From Bradyrhizobium niftali (GTDB taxonomy: Bacteria > Pseudomonadota > Alphaproteobacteria > Rhizobiales > Xanthobacteraceae), in the NCBI RefSeq assembly GCF_004571025.1, contig NZ_SPQT01000007.1, positions 62,001 to 126,000 on the forward strand: a stretch of 64,000 nt of DNA, in the 5' to 3' direction. Each line of letters starts with the position of its first letter. Positions within the stretch are counted from its first letter, which is position 1. The translations under genes and the position numbers were made by a program. This document shows positions 44,149 to 55,962 of this stretch, piece by piece. The notes under the pieces were generated by a model. It saw nothing but the letters and a program-made list of their open reading frames with translations. It was not told the DNA's origin and searched no databases.

Positions 44149-45663
44149 TCACATCTTCTTCCAGTCGCCGATCTGCTCGAAAGCGTGCGCGGCGCGATAA
44201 ATCGTGGATTCCTCGAACATGCGGCCGACCAGCATCAGGCCGACGGGCAGGCCGTCGACCATGCCGCAGGGCAGCGACATCGCAGGATGATGGGTGATGT
44301 CGAACGGCGCGGTGTTGCCGATCATCTCCAGCGCACGGGCGACGTAGTCCTCGCGGCTGGCCGTGGGCTCCGGCAGCTTCGTCGCCTTCATCGGCGTGGT
44401 CGGCAGCAGCAGGAGATCGTAATCCCTGAAAGCCTTGTCGTAGGCTGCAGTCAGACGCCGGGAGATGTTCAGCGCCTTGCCGTAATAGCGCGGACCGAAA
44501 TTGTTGTTGATGTAGGTCCCGAGCAGCAGGAACAGCTTTGTCGTCTCCGACAGCGAGTCCGCCTGCCGGCGCCAGCCGCGATGGAAATCCATCAGCGAGG
44601 TCGAGTAGAGGTCGGAGCGGGACAGGCCATAGCCGTCGCCATACATCATGGTCTGGGTCATGCCCTCGGTGCCGATCGGCGTCCAGATCGCGGGGCCGAC
44701 GAGGTGCATCGGGATCGAGACGGTCTCGACGGTGGCGCCGAGATCCTTGAAACGCTTGGCCGCCTCGCGCACACTCTCGTTCACCGCGGCTTCCGCGGTC
44801 GGCTGCTCAAAGCCTTCCTTGAGGATGCCGATCTTCATGCCCTTTACGCCCTGGCCGAGCGCCTTGGTGTAGTCCTCGACCTTGGGCGCCTTGATGCGCG
44901 GGTCATAGCCGTCGTCGCCGGCGAGCACCTCGAGCAGCAGCGCGTTGTCGGCAACGGTCGCTGTCATCGGGCCGGTGTGATCGACGAAGATCTCGATCGG
45001 CATGATGCCGGTGTAGGGCACGAGGCCCCAGGTCGGCTTCATGCCGTAGGTGCCGCAGAACGAGGACGGCATGCGGATCGAGCCGCCCTGGTCGCCGCCG
45101 ATCGCCATGTCGACCTCGCCGAGCGCGACGACGACGCCGCTGCCCGAGGACGAGCCGCCGGCCGAATAGCCCATCTTGTGCGGATTGTGCACCGCGCCGA
45201 CCGCACCGGTGTGGCTGCCGCCGGACATGCAGAAGGATTCGCAATGCACCTTGCCGGCGATCTCGGCGCCGGCATCGAGCATGCGCGTGACGATGGTGGC
45301 GTCGAAATCGGGAACGTAGCCTTCCAGCGTCGCCGAGCCGTTCATCATGGGAACGCCGGCGAGCATGATGTTGTCTTTCAGCGCGACGGTCTTGCCCTTG
45401 AGCTTGCCGCTGGCGGCGCCCTTCACCGTGGACTTGCGATACCAGGCGTTGCGCGGGTTCTCCTCGGGCGAAGGCCGATAGCCCGGCGTGCGCGGATATT
45501 TCACCTCCGGCACTTCGTCCGGCATTGCGCCGACGAGATTGTAGGCTTCGATCGAGCCCTGCATCAGGCCGCGGAACGAGGCGACGTCATCGTCGGTCAG
45601 CGCGAGGCCGCACTGCTCGGCGACGCTGCGAAGTTGGGCGGGCGTTGGAAGGACAACTGTCAC
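44149..45663 (-). CDS. Amidase (amidase-signature family)
   Basis: A 504-residue hydrolase of carboxamides to acid plus ammonia. The Ser-cis-Ser-Lys triad is visible: Lys in ALKDNIML, the Gly/Ser-rich GYSAGGSSSGSG, and the nucleophile in GGDQGGSIRMPSSFCGTYG. No signal peptide, so it is cytoplasmic, downstream of the importer. GTG 45663 has AAGGAGA upstream. It lies between the AmiC-like receptor and the transporter, so the pathway would be import of an amide and hydrolysis inside. Exact substrate unknown. Confidence 0.92.
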   Translation of the reverse strand: MTVVLPTPAQLRSVAEQCGLALTDDDVASFRGLMQGSIEAYNLVGAMPDEVPEVKYPRTPGYRPSPEENPRNAWYRKSTVKGAASGKLKGKTVALKDNIMLAGVPMMNGSATLEGYVPDFDATIVTRMLDAGAEIAGKVHCESFCMSGGSHTGAVGAVHNPHKMGYSAGGSSSGSGVVVALGEVDMAIGGDQGGSIRMPSSFCGTYGMKPTWGLVPYTGIMPIEIFVDHTGPMTATVADNALLLEVLAGDDGYDPRIKAPKVEDYTKALGQGVKGMKIGILKEGFEQPTAEAAVNESVREAAKRFKDLGATVETVSIPMHLVGPAIWTPIGTEGMTQTMMYGDGYGLSRSDLYSTSLMDFHRGWRRQADSLSETTKLFLLLGTYINNNFGPRYYGKALNISRRLTAAYDKAFRDYDLLLLPTTPMKATKLPEPTASREDYVARALEMIGNTAPFDITHHPAMSLPCGMVDGLPVGLMLVGRMFEESTIYRAAHAFEQIGDWKKM

Positions 45664-45763
45664 GGCGCTCTCCTTGAGGCTTCTTGATCCCTGGCTTTGA
45701 TGGAGGCCGCTCGCTCGCGCTTGCACAGCGCGGGCCAATCGGCTTCGCCTCGATATTACAGAC

Positions 45764-45776
45764 GGAAATATTTTCC
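45764..45776. promoter_or_regulatory. Inverted repeat upstream of the amidase gene
   Basis: GGAAATATTTTCC, in an AT-rich pocket between the receptor gene and amidase start. Read on the minus strand it contains GAAAATATT, also present in the MarR/receptor divergent promoter (47098-47106). Possibly a second operator of the same regulator. Confidence 0.35.
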
Positions 45777-45825
45777 TTTTCAAGTATTATTTCGAAAATC
45801 CGCCGCGACAGACGAGCGACCGATG

Positions 45826-47010
45826 TCAGAGCGTCTTGATGAGCTTGAAGTCGAGACCGTCCGCCTCGGCGAGATACATCGGCATCTCGGCGCGGCCATC
45901 GCGGATGGTGACGGGTCCGCGGCCCGCCGAATAAACGGTGTTGCGCGCCGCCTTCAGCAGCGGATGCAAGGCGAGGGAGCCGGCACGGTTGGCCACGGAC
46001 TCCAGGAACCGCAGCCCCTCGTAATTCGACTGGCCGACGGAACCGACGGGCGGCGCGTGCGGGCCGAACATGGCCTGATAGCCGCCGAGGAACTCGTCAT
46101 TGGCGCGCGAGGCCATGCAGTTGAAATAGCCGGAGGCGCAGAACAAATTCTCGGTGTTATCGGCACCGATGCCGAGCAGCACGGTTTCGTCCATCGCACC
46201 CGCGAGCCGCAGCGTCGCGGTGGCGAGGCCAGCCTCGGCGAAGGCGCGATTGAAGGTGATGCTGTCGGTGCCGATCAGCGAGATCAGCACCACGTCAGGC
46301 TTGGCGGCGCGGATGCGCGCCAGATGCGGCTCGTGATTGTCCTCGCCGACGGGGACGAACTCCTCGCCGACGACCTGGCCGCCGGCTTCCTTGATGTAGC
46401 GCTTGACCGCGCGATGCGACTGCCAGGGCCAGACGTAATCGCTGCCGATCAGGTACCAGCGCGCCGCCTTCTTGACGTCGGCCAGCCAGTGGATCGACGG
46501 CCGGCTCTGCCAGCGCGGCGTCTCGCCGATCGCCATCACGCCCGGCGTGCGCTCGCCGCCCTCATAGACCGGCGTATAGATGTAGGGGATGCGGTTGCCG
46601 GTGACCTTGCGCAGCGCGACGCGGACGGCGCTGATATGCGACCCCATGATGAGGTCGACCTCGTCGAAGGCGATCGCCTGCTCGGCGCGCTGCACCACCT
46701 CGTCGATCGGGCCGCCAGAATCGTAGATCGACAGCTCCAGCTCGCGGCCCAAAATGCCGCCGCGCTTGTTGATCTCGGCGACCGCCAGCATCGCGCTGTT
46801 GGTGGAGGTCGGGCCCCAGATCCCGGGCGAGCCGGTGAAGGTGAGGAAATTGCCGATGCGCAGCTTGTTGCGTGCGCCGCGGCGCTTCATGAAATGCGCG
46901 TCAACCGGAGACAGGTCGAAGTCGGCCGCCGACGACGACAGATTCCTGAACAGCAAAGACGGCGGCAACGCCGGGCCGCCGTGAGCCGGGAAGTTTACCG
47001 TCGCGCGCAC
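45826..47010 (-). CDS. AmiC-like amide-binding protein without signal peptide
   Basis: A 394-residue Venus-flytrap protein of the AmiC/Peripla_BP_5 kind: IGNFLTFTGSPGIWGPTSTN, ELELSIYDSGGPIDEVVQRA, LIGSDYVWPWQSHRAVKRYI. The start at GTG 47010 is set by AGGAG six bases upstream. The first 45 residues are not hydrophobic, so no export signal is seen. In Pseudomonas AmiC is a cytosolic amide sensor controlling amidase expression, so this may be a receptor rather than a transport protein. No AmiR homologue is present; a MarR gene diverges instead. First gene of the amidase/transporter operon. Confidence 0.8.
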   Translation of the reverse strand: MRATVNFPAHGGPALPPSLLFRNLSSSAADFDLSPVDAHFMKRRGARNKLRIGNFLTFTGSPGIWGPTSTNSAMLAVAEINKRGGILGRELELSIYDSGGPIDEVVQRAEQAIAFDEVDLIMGSHISAVRVALRKVTGNRIPYIYTPVYEGGERTPGVMAIGETPRWQSRPSIHWLADVKKAARWYLIGSDYVWPWQSHRAVKRYIKEAGGQVVGEEFVPVGEDNHEPHLARIRAAKPDVVLISLIGTDSITFNRAFAEAGLATATLRLAGAMDETVLLGIGADNTENLFCASGYFNCMASRANDEFLGGYQAMFGPHAPPVGSVGQSNYEGLRFLESVANRAGSLALHPLLKAARNTVYSAGRGPVTIRDGRAEMPMYLAEADGLDFKLIKTL

Positions 47011-47093
47011 GCCAACTCCTGTCTGGCACCAGACCTGAAAGCACATTGAGCAGGCGGCCGCGGCTTCCGCCCTTTTGTTGGGCAATGATCCTA

Positions 47094-47139
47094 TTTTGAA
47101 AATATTGAATATTCAAGAATTGAAGTGCATATAGATGCA
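47094..47139. promoter_or_regulatory. Palindromic operator region between receptor and marR genes
   Basis: An AT-rich island with the perfect palindrome TTGAATATTCAA (47105-47116), overlapping AATATT repeats, and TGCAT-ATAG-ATGCA (47126-47139). MarR dimers bind such sites; control of both divergent genes is inferred. Confidence 0.6.
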
Positions 47140-47189
47140 GCATTGATTGCAAGACATTCACTCATTTGGGTCAAGACGAAGTCTTAGCC

Positions 47190-47633
47190 GTGGCAAAACC
47201 GTCGAAAGAAAACTCTCCGATCACCGAACACCTCGCCTACCTGCTCGCGCAGGCCAACCGGGAGATCAACCGGCAGCTGGAACTGCGCTTGAGCAAGGAA
47301 GGTGTTCCCGTCGAGCAATGGCGCATCCTGAAGGTCCTGTCGGACGGCAACGGCCATTCGATGGGCGAGCTTGCGGACGCCGTGCTGCTCAACCATCCGA
47401 CGCTGACCAAGATGATCGACCGCATGGTCTCCGACACGCTGGTCTATCGCGTGCAGGACCCGAACGACCGCCGCAAGGTCCTGATGTTCATCTCCGACCG
47501 CGGCAAGGTGCTGTGCAAGAAGCTCAACTCGCTCGCGGTCGACCAGGAGGAGCACATCCTGGAGAGCTACGGCGACAAGTCGACGAGCGAATTGAAGCGG
47601 CTGCTGGAGAGCTTGATCGACAGCTCGAATTGA
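47190..47633 (+). CDS. MarR-family transcription regulator
   Basis: About 147 residues with a winged HTH: LELRLSKEGVPVEQWRILKV, then GELADAVLLNHPTLTKMIDR (recognition helix region) and the wing DPNDRRKVLMF, which has the conserved D-x-R motif. Start GTG 47190, or TTG 47166, neither with a strong ribosome site. Divergent from the AmiC-like receptor/amidase/ABC operon, its probable target. A ligand such as an amide or its product acid is inferred. Confidence 0.9.
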   Translation: MAKPSKENSPITEHLAYLLAQANREINRQLELRLSKEGVPVEQWRILKVLSDGNGHSMGELADAVLLNHPTLTKMIDRMVSDTLVYRVQDPNDRRKVLMFISDRGKVLCKKLNSLAVDQEEHILESYGDKSTSELKRLLESLIDSSN

Positions 47634-47649
47634 GTCGGCGCGCAATTCA

Positions 47650-47830
47650 ATTCCATCGTCGTCCTGGACAAGCGCAGCTCCCGACAACGCGCAGCGTTGT
47701 CTCGAGCGAGCGCAGATCCAGGACCCATTACCCCAAGAGCAGGCTTGACGAAGACTCGTGGTTGCCAGCGTCGCGCCGCGACTTCTCCCTGGGGTAATGG
47801 GTCCTGGCTTTCGCCAGGACGACGATGTGG
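47650..47830. repeat. Extragenic inverted repeat, family B
   Basis: ATCGTCGTCCTGGACAAGCG at the left, CGCCAGGACGACG at the right, with inner CCCATTACCCCAAG and GGGGTAATGGG. With the next repeat it fills the 366-bp gap between marR and secA; nothing else is seen there. Confidence 0.8.
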
Positions 47831-47855
47831 GACTAGTTGAGCGCTACATACTCAA

Positions 47856-47958
47856 CCGTCATCGCCCGCGCGATCCAGTATTCCAGAAACAATGGTGATT
47901 GAACCGAGAAGCCGCGGCGTACTGGGTCGCCCGGTCAAGCCGGGCGACGACAGTGGAG
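47856..47958. repeat. Extragenic inverted repeat, family A
   Basis: CCGTCATCGCCCGCGCGATC and GTCGCCCGGTCAAGCCGGGC with GGCGTACTGG inside, directly downstream of secA. Confidence 0.8.
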
Positions 47959-47999
47959 ATTGAGGCGCCGGTGTTGCGCCTCACAAGTACATTCAGGCC

Positions 48000-50840
<2,841 letters not shown>

Positions 50841-51193
50841 GCCTAGTTCCTGTGTTCGCGATTTAACCGCGTTGCAGCCAAGAAGTTGTCACCCGCCTGC
50901 CTATCAACTCACCGTGACGCCTGATGGCGCCAGAGCCCGGACTGCGGGGGTCATCCGCCATATGGGTGGGAATTGGGCAAGTCTCGGTTCAACGGCCAAA
51001 AACGCAGCAAAATAAACGCCATCGCCATGGTCGCGACCGGGCAGAGATATGGCCCGGTCAGGGCCTTGTCAACGGCGGGCGCATTGCGGCTAATTCATCA
51101 TTTTGACAGACTTTTCGCGTTGCCAAGCCCCCCTGAATTGGGCGAGTGTCCGCCCCGCTCGAGCAGCCCCCTGCTTCAACATAAGGATTTTCC
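50841..51193. other. secA - parvulin divergent spacer
   Basis: A 353-bp gap. No gene or repeat recognised. TTGACA at about 51102-51107 has no matching -10 at 16-18 bp, so promoter positions are left open. Confidence 0.4.
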
Positions 51194-52102
51194 ATGACCA
51201 CCTCGTTCCCGGTAACCAAAACCGGCCTGCGCTTCGGGCTTGCCACCGCCCTCGTGGGCTGCCTTGCGCTGGCGCTGATCGCGGGTCCCGGCCGGGCTGC
51301 CGACGATCCGGTCCTGGCGAAGGTCAATGGCGCGGAAATCAAGAAGAGCGACGTGGCCATGGCCGAGGAGGAACTCGGGCCGAGCCTTGCCCAGATGGAC
51401 CCGGCGACCAAGGACGAGAACGTCCTGTCCTTCCTGATCGACATGAAAATCGTCAGCAAGGCTGCCGAAGACAAGAAGGTCGCCGACGGCGAGGAGTTCA
51501 AGAAGCGCCTGGCGTTCGCCCGCAACCGCCTCCTGATGGACAGCCTGCTCGCCAACGAGGGCAAGGCCGCCACCACCCCCGACGCCATGAAGAAGGTCTA
51601 CGAGGAGGCCTCCAAGCAGATCACCGGCGAGCAGGAGGTGCGCGCCCGCCACATCCTGGTCGAGACCGAGGACGAGGCCAAGGCGGTGAAGGCCGAGCTC
51701 GACAAGGGCGCCGATTTCGCCGAGCTCGCCAAGAAGAAGTCGAAGGATCCGGGCTCCGCCGACGGCGGCGACCTCGGCTTCTTCACCAAGGAGCAGATGG
51801 TGCCGGAATTCTCGACGGTGGCCTTCGCGCTGGAGCCGGGCAAGATCTCCGACCCCGTGAAGTCGCAGTTCGGCTGGCACATCATCAAGGTCGAGGAAAA
51901 GCGCAGCCGCAAGGCGCCGGACTTCGAGCAGGTCAAGGCCCAGATCGAGCAGTACGTCACCCGCAAGGCCCAGGCCGACTACGTCGCCAAACTGCGCACG
52001 GAAGCCAAGGTCGAGCGGCTGGACCAGCCGGCGGCGGACGCGAAGCCGGCCGACGCGGCCAAGCCCTCCGACAGCAAGATGGCGCCCCCTGCGAAGAAGT
52101 AA
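51194..52102 (+). CDS. Parvulin-type peptidyl-prolyl isomerase, periplasmic
   Basis: A 302-residue foldase of the PrsA/SurA/PpiD-like kind, catalysing proline isomerisation on exported proteins. A signal peptide (ATALVGCLALALIAGPGRAA, about 1-36) is followed by an N-terminal chaperone helix bundle. The rotamase core (about 150-245) reads VRARHILVETEDEAKAV, LAKKKSKDPGSADGGDLGFF and SQFGWHIIKVEEKR. The tail is Ala/Lys/Pro-rich. Its pairing with divergent secA joins translocation and folding by context. Confidence 0.93.
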   Translation: MTTSFPVTKTGLRFGLATALVGCLALALIAGPGRAADDPVLAKVNGAEIKKSDVAMAEEELGPSLAQMDPATKDENVLSFLIDMKIVSKAAEDKKVADGEEFKKRLAFARNRLLMDSLLANEGKAATTPDAMKKVYEEASKQITGEQEVRARHILVETEDEAKAVKAELDKGADFAELAKKKSKDPGSADGGDLGFFTKEQMVPEFSTVAFALEPGKISDPVKSQFGWHIIKVEEKRSRKAPDFEQVKAQIEQYVTRKAQADYVAKLRTEAKVERLDQPAADAKPADAAKPSDSKMAPPAKK

Positions 52103-52145
52103 GAATTCGCTGTCACTTCACGGACGCCAATAGTATCTAACGTCG

Positions 52146-52173
52146 AGATGGCCGGGCAAATGCCCGGCCATCT
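52146..52173 (+). terminator. GC hairpin between parvulin and argJ genes
   Basis: A 12-bp perfect stem AGATGGCCGGGC / GCCCGGCCATCT with an AAAT loop. There is no T-tract, so it is a weak terminator or leader hairpin of argJ. Its position argues against starting ArgJ at ATG 52148. Confidence 0.6.
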
Positions 52174-52204
52174 GCATATCCAGACCTCACCAAGGCGCCC
52201 CGCG

Positions 52205-53446
52205 ATGTCCTCCTCCGTCTCTCCCCTCGCCCCGAAACACGTTCCCGACATGCCCGTGATCGCGGGCGTCCGCCTTGCGACGGCCGAGGCCGGCATCCGC
52301 TACAAGAACCGCACCGACGTACTGCTGGCGGTGATGGACAAGGGCACCGCGGTAGCCGGCGTCTTCACCAGGTCGAAATGCCCGTCCGCGCCGGTGGAAT
52401 GGTGCCGCGCCAAGCTGAAGGGCGGCAAGGCGCGCGCCCTGGTCGTCAATTCCGGCAATGCCAACGCCTTCACCGGCAAGACCGGGCGCAGCTCCACCGC
52501 GCTGACCGCCAAGATCGCGGCCAAGGCCGTCGGGTGCAGCGAGAGCGAGATCTTCCTGGCCTCGACCGGCGTGATCGGCGAGCCGCTGGACGCGACCAAG
52601 TTCGACGGCGTGCTGGGCCGGCTGGCCGAGACCGCCGAGCCCGGCGACTATCTCGCCGCGGCCAAGGCGATCATGACCACCGACACCTTCCCCAAGGTCG
52701 CGACCGCGACCGTCAAGCTCGGCAAGGCCAAGGTCACAATCAACGGCATGGCCAAGGGCGCCGGCATGATCGCGCCCGACATGGCGACGATGCTGTCGTT
52801 CATCTTCACCGACGCGCCGATCGCGCCGGCCGCCCTGCAGGCGCTGCTCAAGAGCGGCGTCGAGGACACCTTCAACGCGGTGACGATCGACGGCGACACC
52901 TCGACCTCGGACACGCTGCTGGCCTTCGCGACGGGCGCTGCCGCCGAGCACGGCGCGCCCAAAATCAGCCGCGCCAGCGATCCCAGGTTGAAGGCCTTCG
53001 TCAAGGCCTTCAACCAGGTGCTCGCCAACCTCGCCGAGCAGGTTGCCCGCGACGGCGAAGGCGCGCGCAAGCTGGTCGAGATCACGGTCGAAGGCGCCAA
53101 GACCAAGGCGTCGGCGCGCAAGATCGCGATGTCGATTGCGAACTCGCCGCTGGTGAAGACCGCGATCGCCGGCGAGGACGCCAACTGGGGCCGCGTGGTG
53201 ATGGCCGTCGGCAAGGCCGGCGAGCCGGCCGATCGCGACAAGCTCTCGATCTCCTTCAACGGCATCCGCGTCGCCAAGAGCGGCGCGCGCGATCCTGACT
53301 ACGACGAAGCGCAGGTGTCGGAGGCGATGAAGGCGCCGGAAATCGCGATCAAGGTCTCGCTCGGCCTCGGCAAGGGCCGCGACCGCGTCATGACCTGCGA
53401 CCTCACCAAGGAGTATGTCGCGATCAACGGGGATTACAGGTCATAG
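52205..53446 (+). CDS. argJ: Ornithine acetyltransferase ArgJ (bifunctional)
   Basis: A 413-residue Ntn-type enzyme of arginine synthesis that transfers the acetyl group from N-acetylornithine to glutamate, recycling it, and may also use acetyl-CoA. The self-cleavage site is [18 protein letters not shown], with Thr as the new N-terminal nucleophile of the beta chain. Start [20 protein letters not shown] at 52205 matches the usual N-terminus; ATG 52148 lies in a hairpin. The mutT gene follows 5 bp later. Confidence 0.95.
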   Translation: MSSSVSPLAPKHVPDMPVIAGVRLATAEAGIRYKNRTDVLLAVMDKGTAVAGVFTRSKCPSAPVEWCRAKLKGGKARALVVNSGNANAFTGKTGRSSTALTAKIAAKAVGCSESEIFLASTGVIGEPLDATKFDGVLGRLAETAEPGDYLAAAKAIMTTDTFPKVATATVKLGKAKVTINGMAKGAGMIAPDMATMLSFIFTDAPIAPAALQALLKSGVEDTFNAVTIDGDTSTSDTLLAFATGAAAEHGAPKISRASDPRLKAFVKAFNQVLANLAEQVARDGEGARKLVEITVEGAKTKASARKIAMSIANSPLVKTAIAGEDANWGRVVMAVGKAGEPADRDKLSISFNGIRVAKSGARDPDYDEAQVSEAMKAPEIAIKVSLGLGKGRDRVMTCDLTKEYVAINGDYRS

Positions 53447-53451
53447 TCTCC

Positions 53452-53862
53452 ATGACCACTCTCAAGCTCACACTGGTGGTGGCCTGCGCGCTTGTCGACG
53501 CCGACAAGCGCGTCCTGATCGCGCAGCGCCCCGAAGGCAAGTCGCTGGCCGGCCTCTGGGAATTTCCCGGTGGCAAGCTCGAGCCCGGCGAGCGGCCGGA
53601 GCAGAGCCTGATCCGCGAGCTGCATGAAGAGCTCGGCATTACCGTCGCCGAGCCGTGCCTGGCGCCGCTGACCTTCGCGAGTTACGGCTACGAGACCTTC
53701 CACCTGTTGATGCCGCTCTATATCTGCCGGCGCTGGGAGGGGATGGTCACCGCACGCGAGGGCCAGACTCTCGCCTGGGTCCGTGCCAACAAGCTGCGCG
53801 ACTACCCGATGCCGCCCGCGGACATTCCGCTGATCCCGCATTTGATTGATTTGCTGATGTGA
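53452..53862 (+). CDS. mutT: MutT-family Nudix hydrolase (8-oxo-dGTPase)
   Basis: A 136-residue Nudix protein that cleans oxidised dGTP from the pool. Nudix box GKLEPGERPEQSLIRELHEE with the REx2EE core, preceded by LAGLWEFPGG, the classical MutT text. Ends in a hydrophobic helix DIPLIPHLIDLLM. Five bp downstream of argJ, so co-transcribed. A frequent neighbour of argJ in alphaproteobacteria. Confidence 0.94.
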   Translation: MTTLKLTLVVACALVDADKRVLIAQRPEGKSLAGLWEFPGGKLEPGERPEQSLIRELHEELGITVAEPCLAPLTFASYGYETFHLLMPLYICRRWEGMVTAREGQTLAWVRANKLRDYPMPPADIPLIPHLIDLLM

Positions 53863-53887
53863 GGTCGAGGCGCTCAGCGCGTCTCAA

Positions 53888-54042
53888 TCTCCATTGTCGT
53901 CCCGGACAAGCGCGCCCAAAGCGCGCGCAGATCCGGGACCCATAACCACAGGGTCATGTTGTCGAGGAAGTAGTCACTCCGAGTCGTGACAACAACTACT
54001 TCCTGTGGTTATGGGTCCCGGCCTTCGCCGGGACGACATCGA
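53888..54042. repeat. Extragenic inverted repeat, family B
   Basis: GTCGTCCCGGACAAGC to GGCCTTCGCCGGGACGAC, with inner ACCCATAACCACAGG / CCTGTGGTTATGGGT and GTTGTCGAGGAAGTAGT / ACAACTACTTCC. Confidence 0.85.
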
Positions 54043-54082
54043 ATTCTTGGGCGGCGGTCTCGGCAATGACGGAGAAAACGAT

Positions 54083-54931
54083 TCAGCTCTCCCCCGCCTT
54101 CTTCACCGCCTCCGCCAGACTCGCCTTCGCCGACCCCGGCTTGAGCGGCTGCTGCTGGCTTGCATGCGGGGCCCAGCCGGAGAGCCAGATGATGTCGAAC
54201 GTCGCGCGGATGCGGCCGTCGGCATCGGCGAAGCGCTCGGCATAGATTTCGGCCATCCGCAGCAGCGTCGCGCGCCGGCTCGGCGTGCGGCGGCGTTCGA
54301 TCAGCACATTGGCCGCGCCCATGCGCCTGATATCCTGCATCAGCACAAAGGCATTGGCATAGCGCACCACGACGCGATCGACGTCAGTGACCGGCAGCGC
54401 AAAGCCCGCACGCTGCAACAGCGCGCCGATGTCGCGCAGATCGGCGAACGGCACGACGCGCGGAGACACCCCGCCCTCGCATTCGGCTTCGGCGGCAGCA
54501 AAAGCCTGCCGCAGCTCGGTCAGGCTATCACCGCCGATCATCGCGGCCAGCAGCAAGCCATCCGGCTTCAGCGCACGACGGACCTGCGCCAGCACGCCCG
54601 GCAGGTCGTTGACGAATTGCAGCGCAAGCGCCGAGACGACGAGATCGAGGCTGTCGGGCGTGAAGGGCAGCTTCTCCTCGCCGGTTTCGCCAAGTGCAAT
54701 CCGCTGAAGTGACGGCAGCCGCGCGCGCAAGGCGGCGAGGCCCTCACCGGGCGTCCAGAGATCGGCCGGAGCGTGAAACTCCCGCATCACCGCGGCGAGC
54801 CGGTCGGACATGTCCTCGGCGACGCGATCGAGCAGGAAGCTCACCGCGCCTTGTGCCTGCGCACGGCGCTGCCGCGCGTGCAGCAAGGCACGATCGAACA
54901 AAGCGGGCGGGGTTTGCGGGGTCTGAGCCAT
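54083..54931 (-). CDS. SAM-dependent methyltransferase, BioC/NDUFAF5-like
   Basis: A 282-residue class I methyltransferase. ATG 54931 (MAQTPQTPPALFDRALLHAR) gives the family start FDRALLxxRxxRA. LGETGEEKLPFTPDSLDLVV (post-II), SALALQFVNDLPGVLAQVRR and ALKPDGLLLAAMIGGDSLTE follow. The text resembles mitochondrial NDUFAF5, which hydroxylates a complex I Arg, as well as BioC; the glycine-rich motif I is weak (REFHAPADLWTPG). So the enzyme activity is uncertain. The frame is open for 470 codons further upstream but this is antisense to comF and grxC. Confidence 0.85.
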   Translation of the reverse strand: MAQTPQTPPALFDRALLHARQRRAQAQGAVSFLLDRVAEDMSDRLAAVMREFHAPADLWTPGEGLAALRARLPSLQRIALGETGEEKLPFTPDSLDLVVSALALQFVNDLPGVLAQVRRALKPDGLLLAAMIGGDSLTELRQAFAAAEAECEGGVSPRVVPFADLRDIGALLQRAGFALPVTDVDRVVVRYANAFVLMQDIRRMGAANVLIERRRTPSRRATLLRMAEIYAERFADADGRIRATFDIIWLSGWAPHASQQQPLKPGSAKASLAEAVKKAGES

Positions 54932-54976
54932 GCCGCTGGTTACGCCGATCAAGCTCCTTCTGGCAATCGCTCTCGT

Positions 54977-55027
54977 GACCCGGCTCTGCGCAGCAGCGCT
55001 CTTAGCGCTGCTGCGCAGAGCCGGGTC
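54977..55027. repeat. Perfect 24-bp inverted repeat with 3-base loop
   Basis: Left arm 54977-55000 and right arm 55004-55027 are exactly complementary (start GACCCGGCTCTGCGCAGC). It lies between the divergent methyltransferase and comF genes. A family-F half element (CGTCCGGGGCACGAG) follows at about 55059-55073. Confidence 0.9.
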
Positions 55028-55117
55028 CCATGCATCGGAGCACTCGGCGCGTTGCGCTGCGTCCGGGGCACGAGAGCGTGGCTTGAGCCCACGCCGACGT
55101 AACGCTAGCCTTCCCCC

Positions 55118-55915
55118 ATGGAAGCCGACGCCGCCCCTTCCCGTTCCATCACTGCCCCTCTGCGTGCCGCATGGACGGCCGGCCGTCACGCGCTGGCGCG
55201 CGCGGCACGGCTGACGCTCGACATTGCGCTGCCGACCTTGTGCGTGTCCTGCCGTGAGCCGGTCGATGGCGAGGGCGCTTGCGCGGCCTGCTGGGCGCGA
55301 CTGTCGTTCATTGAACGGCCCTATTGCCCGCGCCTTGGCATCCCCTTCGTCTATGACCCCGGCCCGGACATGCTGTCGATGGAGGCGATCGCGAGCCCGC
55401 CGGCCTACCAGCGCGCGCGAGCAGCCGTGCGTTATGACGACGTTGCGCGCACGCTGGTGCATGCGCTGAAATACCAGGACCGCACCGATCTGGCGCCCGC
55501 CATGGGCCGCTGGATGGCGCGTGCGGGCGGCGAGCTGCTCACCGGGGCCGACATGCTGATTCCCGTGCCCTTGCATTGGCGAAGGGCCTGGCGGCGACGC
55601 TACAACCAGTCCGGAGCGCTGGCGCGAAGCATCGAGCGGCAGAGCGGCGTCAAGGTCCGCGGCGAGGTGCTGCGCCGGGTGCGCGCCACCGAGCAGCAGA
55701 TCGGCCTGTCGCGGGCCCAGCGCGCCACCAATGTGCAGGGCGCATTCCAGGTATCCCCCGACCGTCAGGCCGAGGTGCAGGGCCGCCGTATCGTCCTGAT
55801 CGACGACGTCCTGACGTCTGGGGCGACGCTGGAGGCCTGCGCCCGTGCCTTGCTGCGGGCCAAAGCGGCCCAGGTGGACGTGCTGGTCTTTGCCCGGGTT
55901 GTGGAGACCCGGTAA
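55118..55915 (+). CDS. comF: ComF-family phosphoribosyltransferase-like protein
   Basis: A 265-residue ComF protein; in competent bacteria ComF helps take up single-stranded DNA, elsewhere the role is unclear. A double zinc ribbon is visible (CVSC, then CAAC, with a Cys after ERPY). The PRTase domain follows with the PRPP loop RIVLIDDVLTSGAT and RRYNQSGALARSI. Starts at ATG 55118. It is followed by grxC 47 bp later and probably begins the run comF-grxC-nitrilase-DUF1178. Confidence 0.92.
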   Translation: MEADAAPSRSITAPLRAAWTAGRHALARAARLTLDIALPTLCVSCREPVDGEGACAACWARLSFIERPYCPRLGIPFVYDPGPDMLSMEAIASPPAYQRARAAVRYDDVARTLVHALKYQDRTDLAPAMGRWMARAGGELLTGADMLIPVPLHWRRAWRRRYNQSGALARSIERQSGVKVRGEVLRRVRATEQQIGLSRAQRATNVQGAFQVSPDRQAEVQGRRIVLIDDVLTSGATLEACARALLRAKAAQVDVLVFARVVETR

Positions 55916-55962
55916 AGTCCCATATAATTCAATGAATTCATGACATGAGAGCGCCAGACGAC

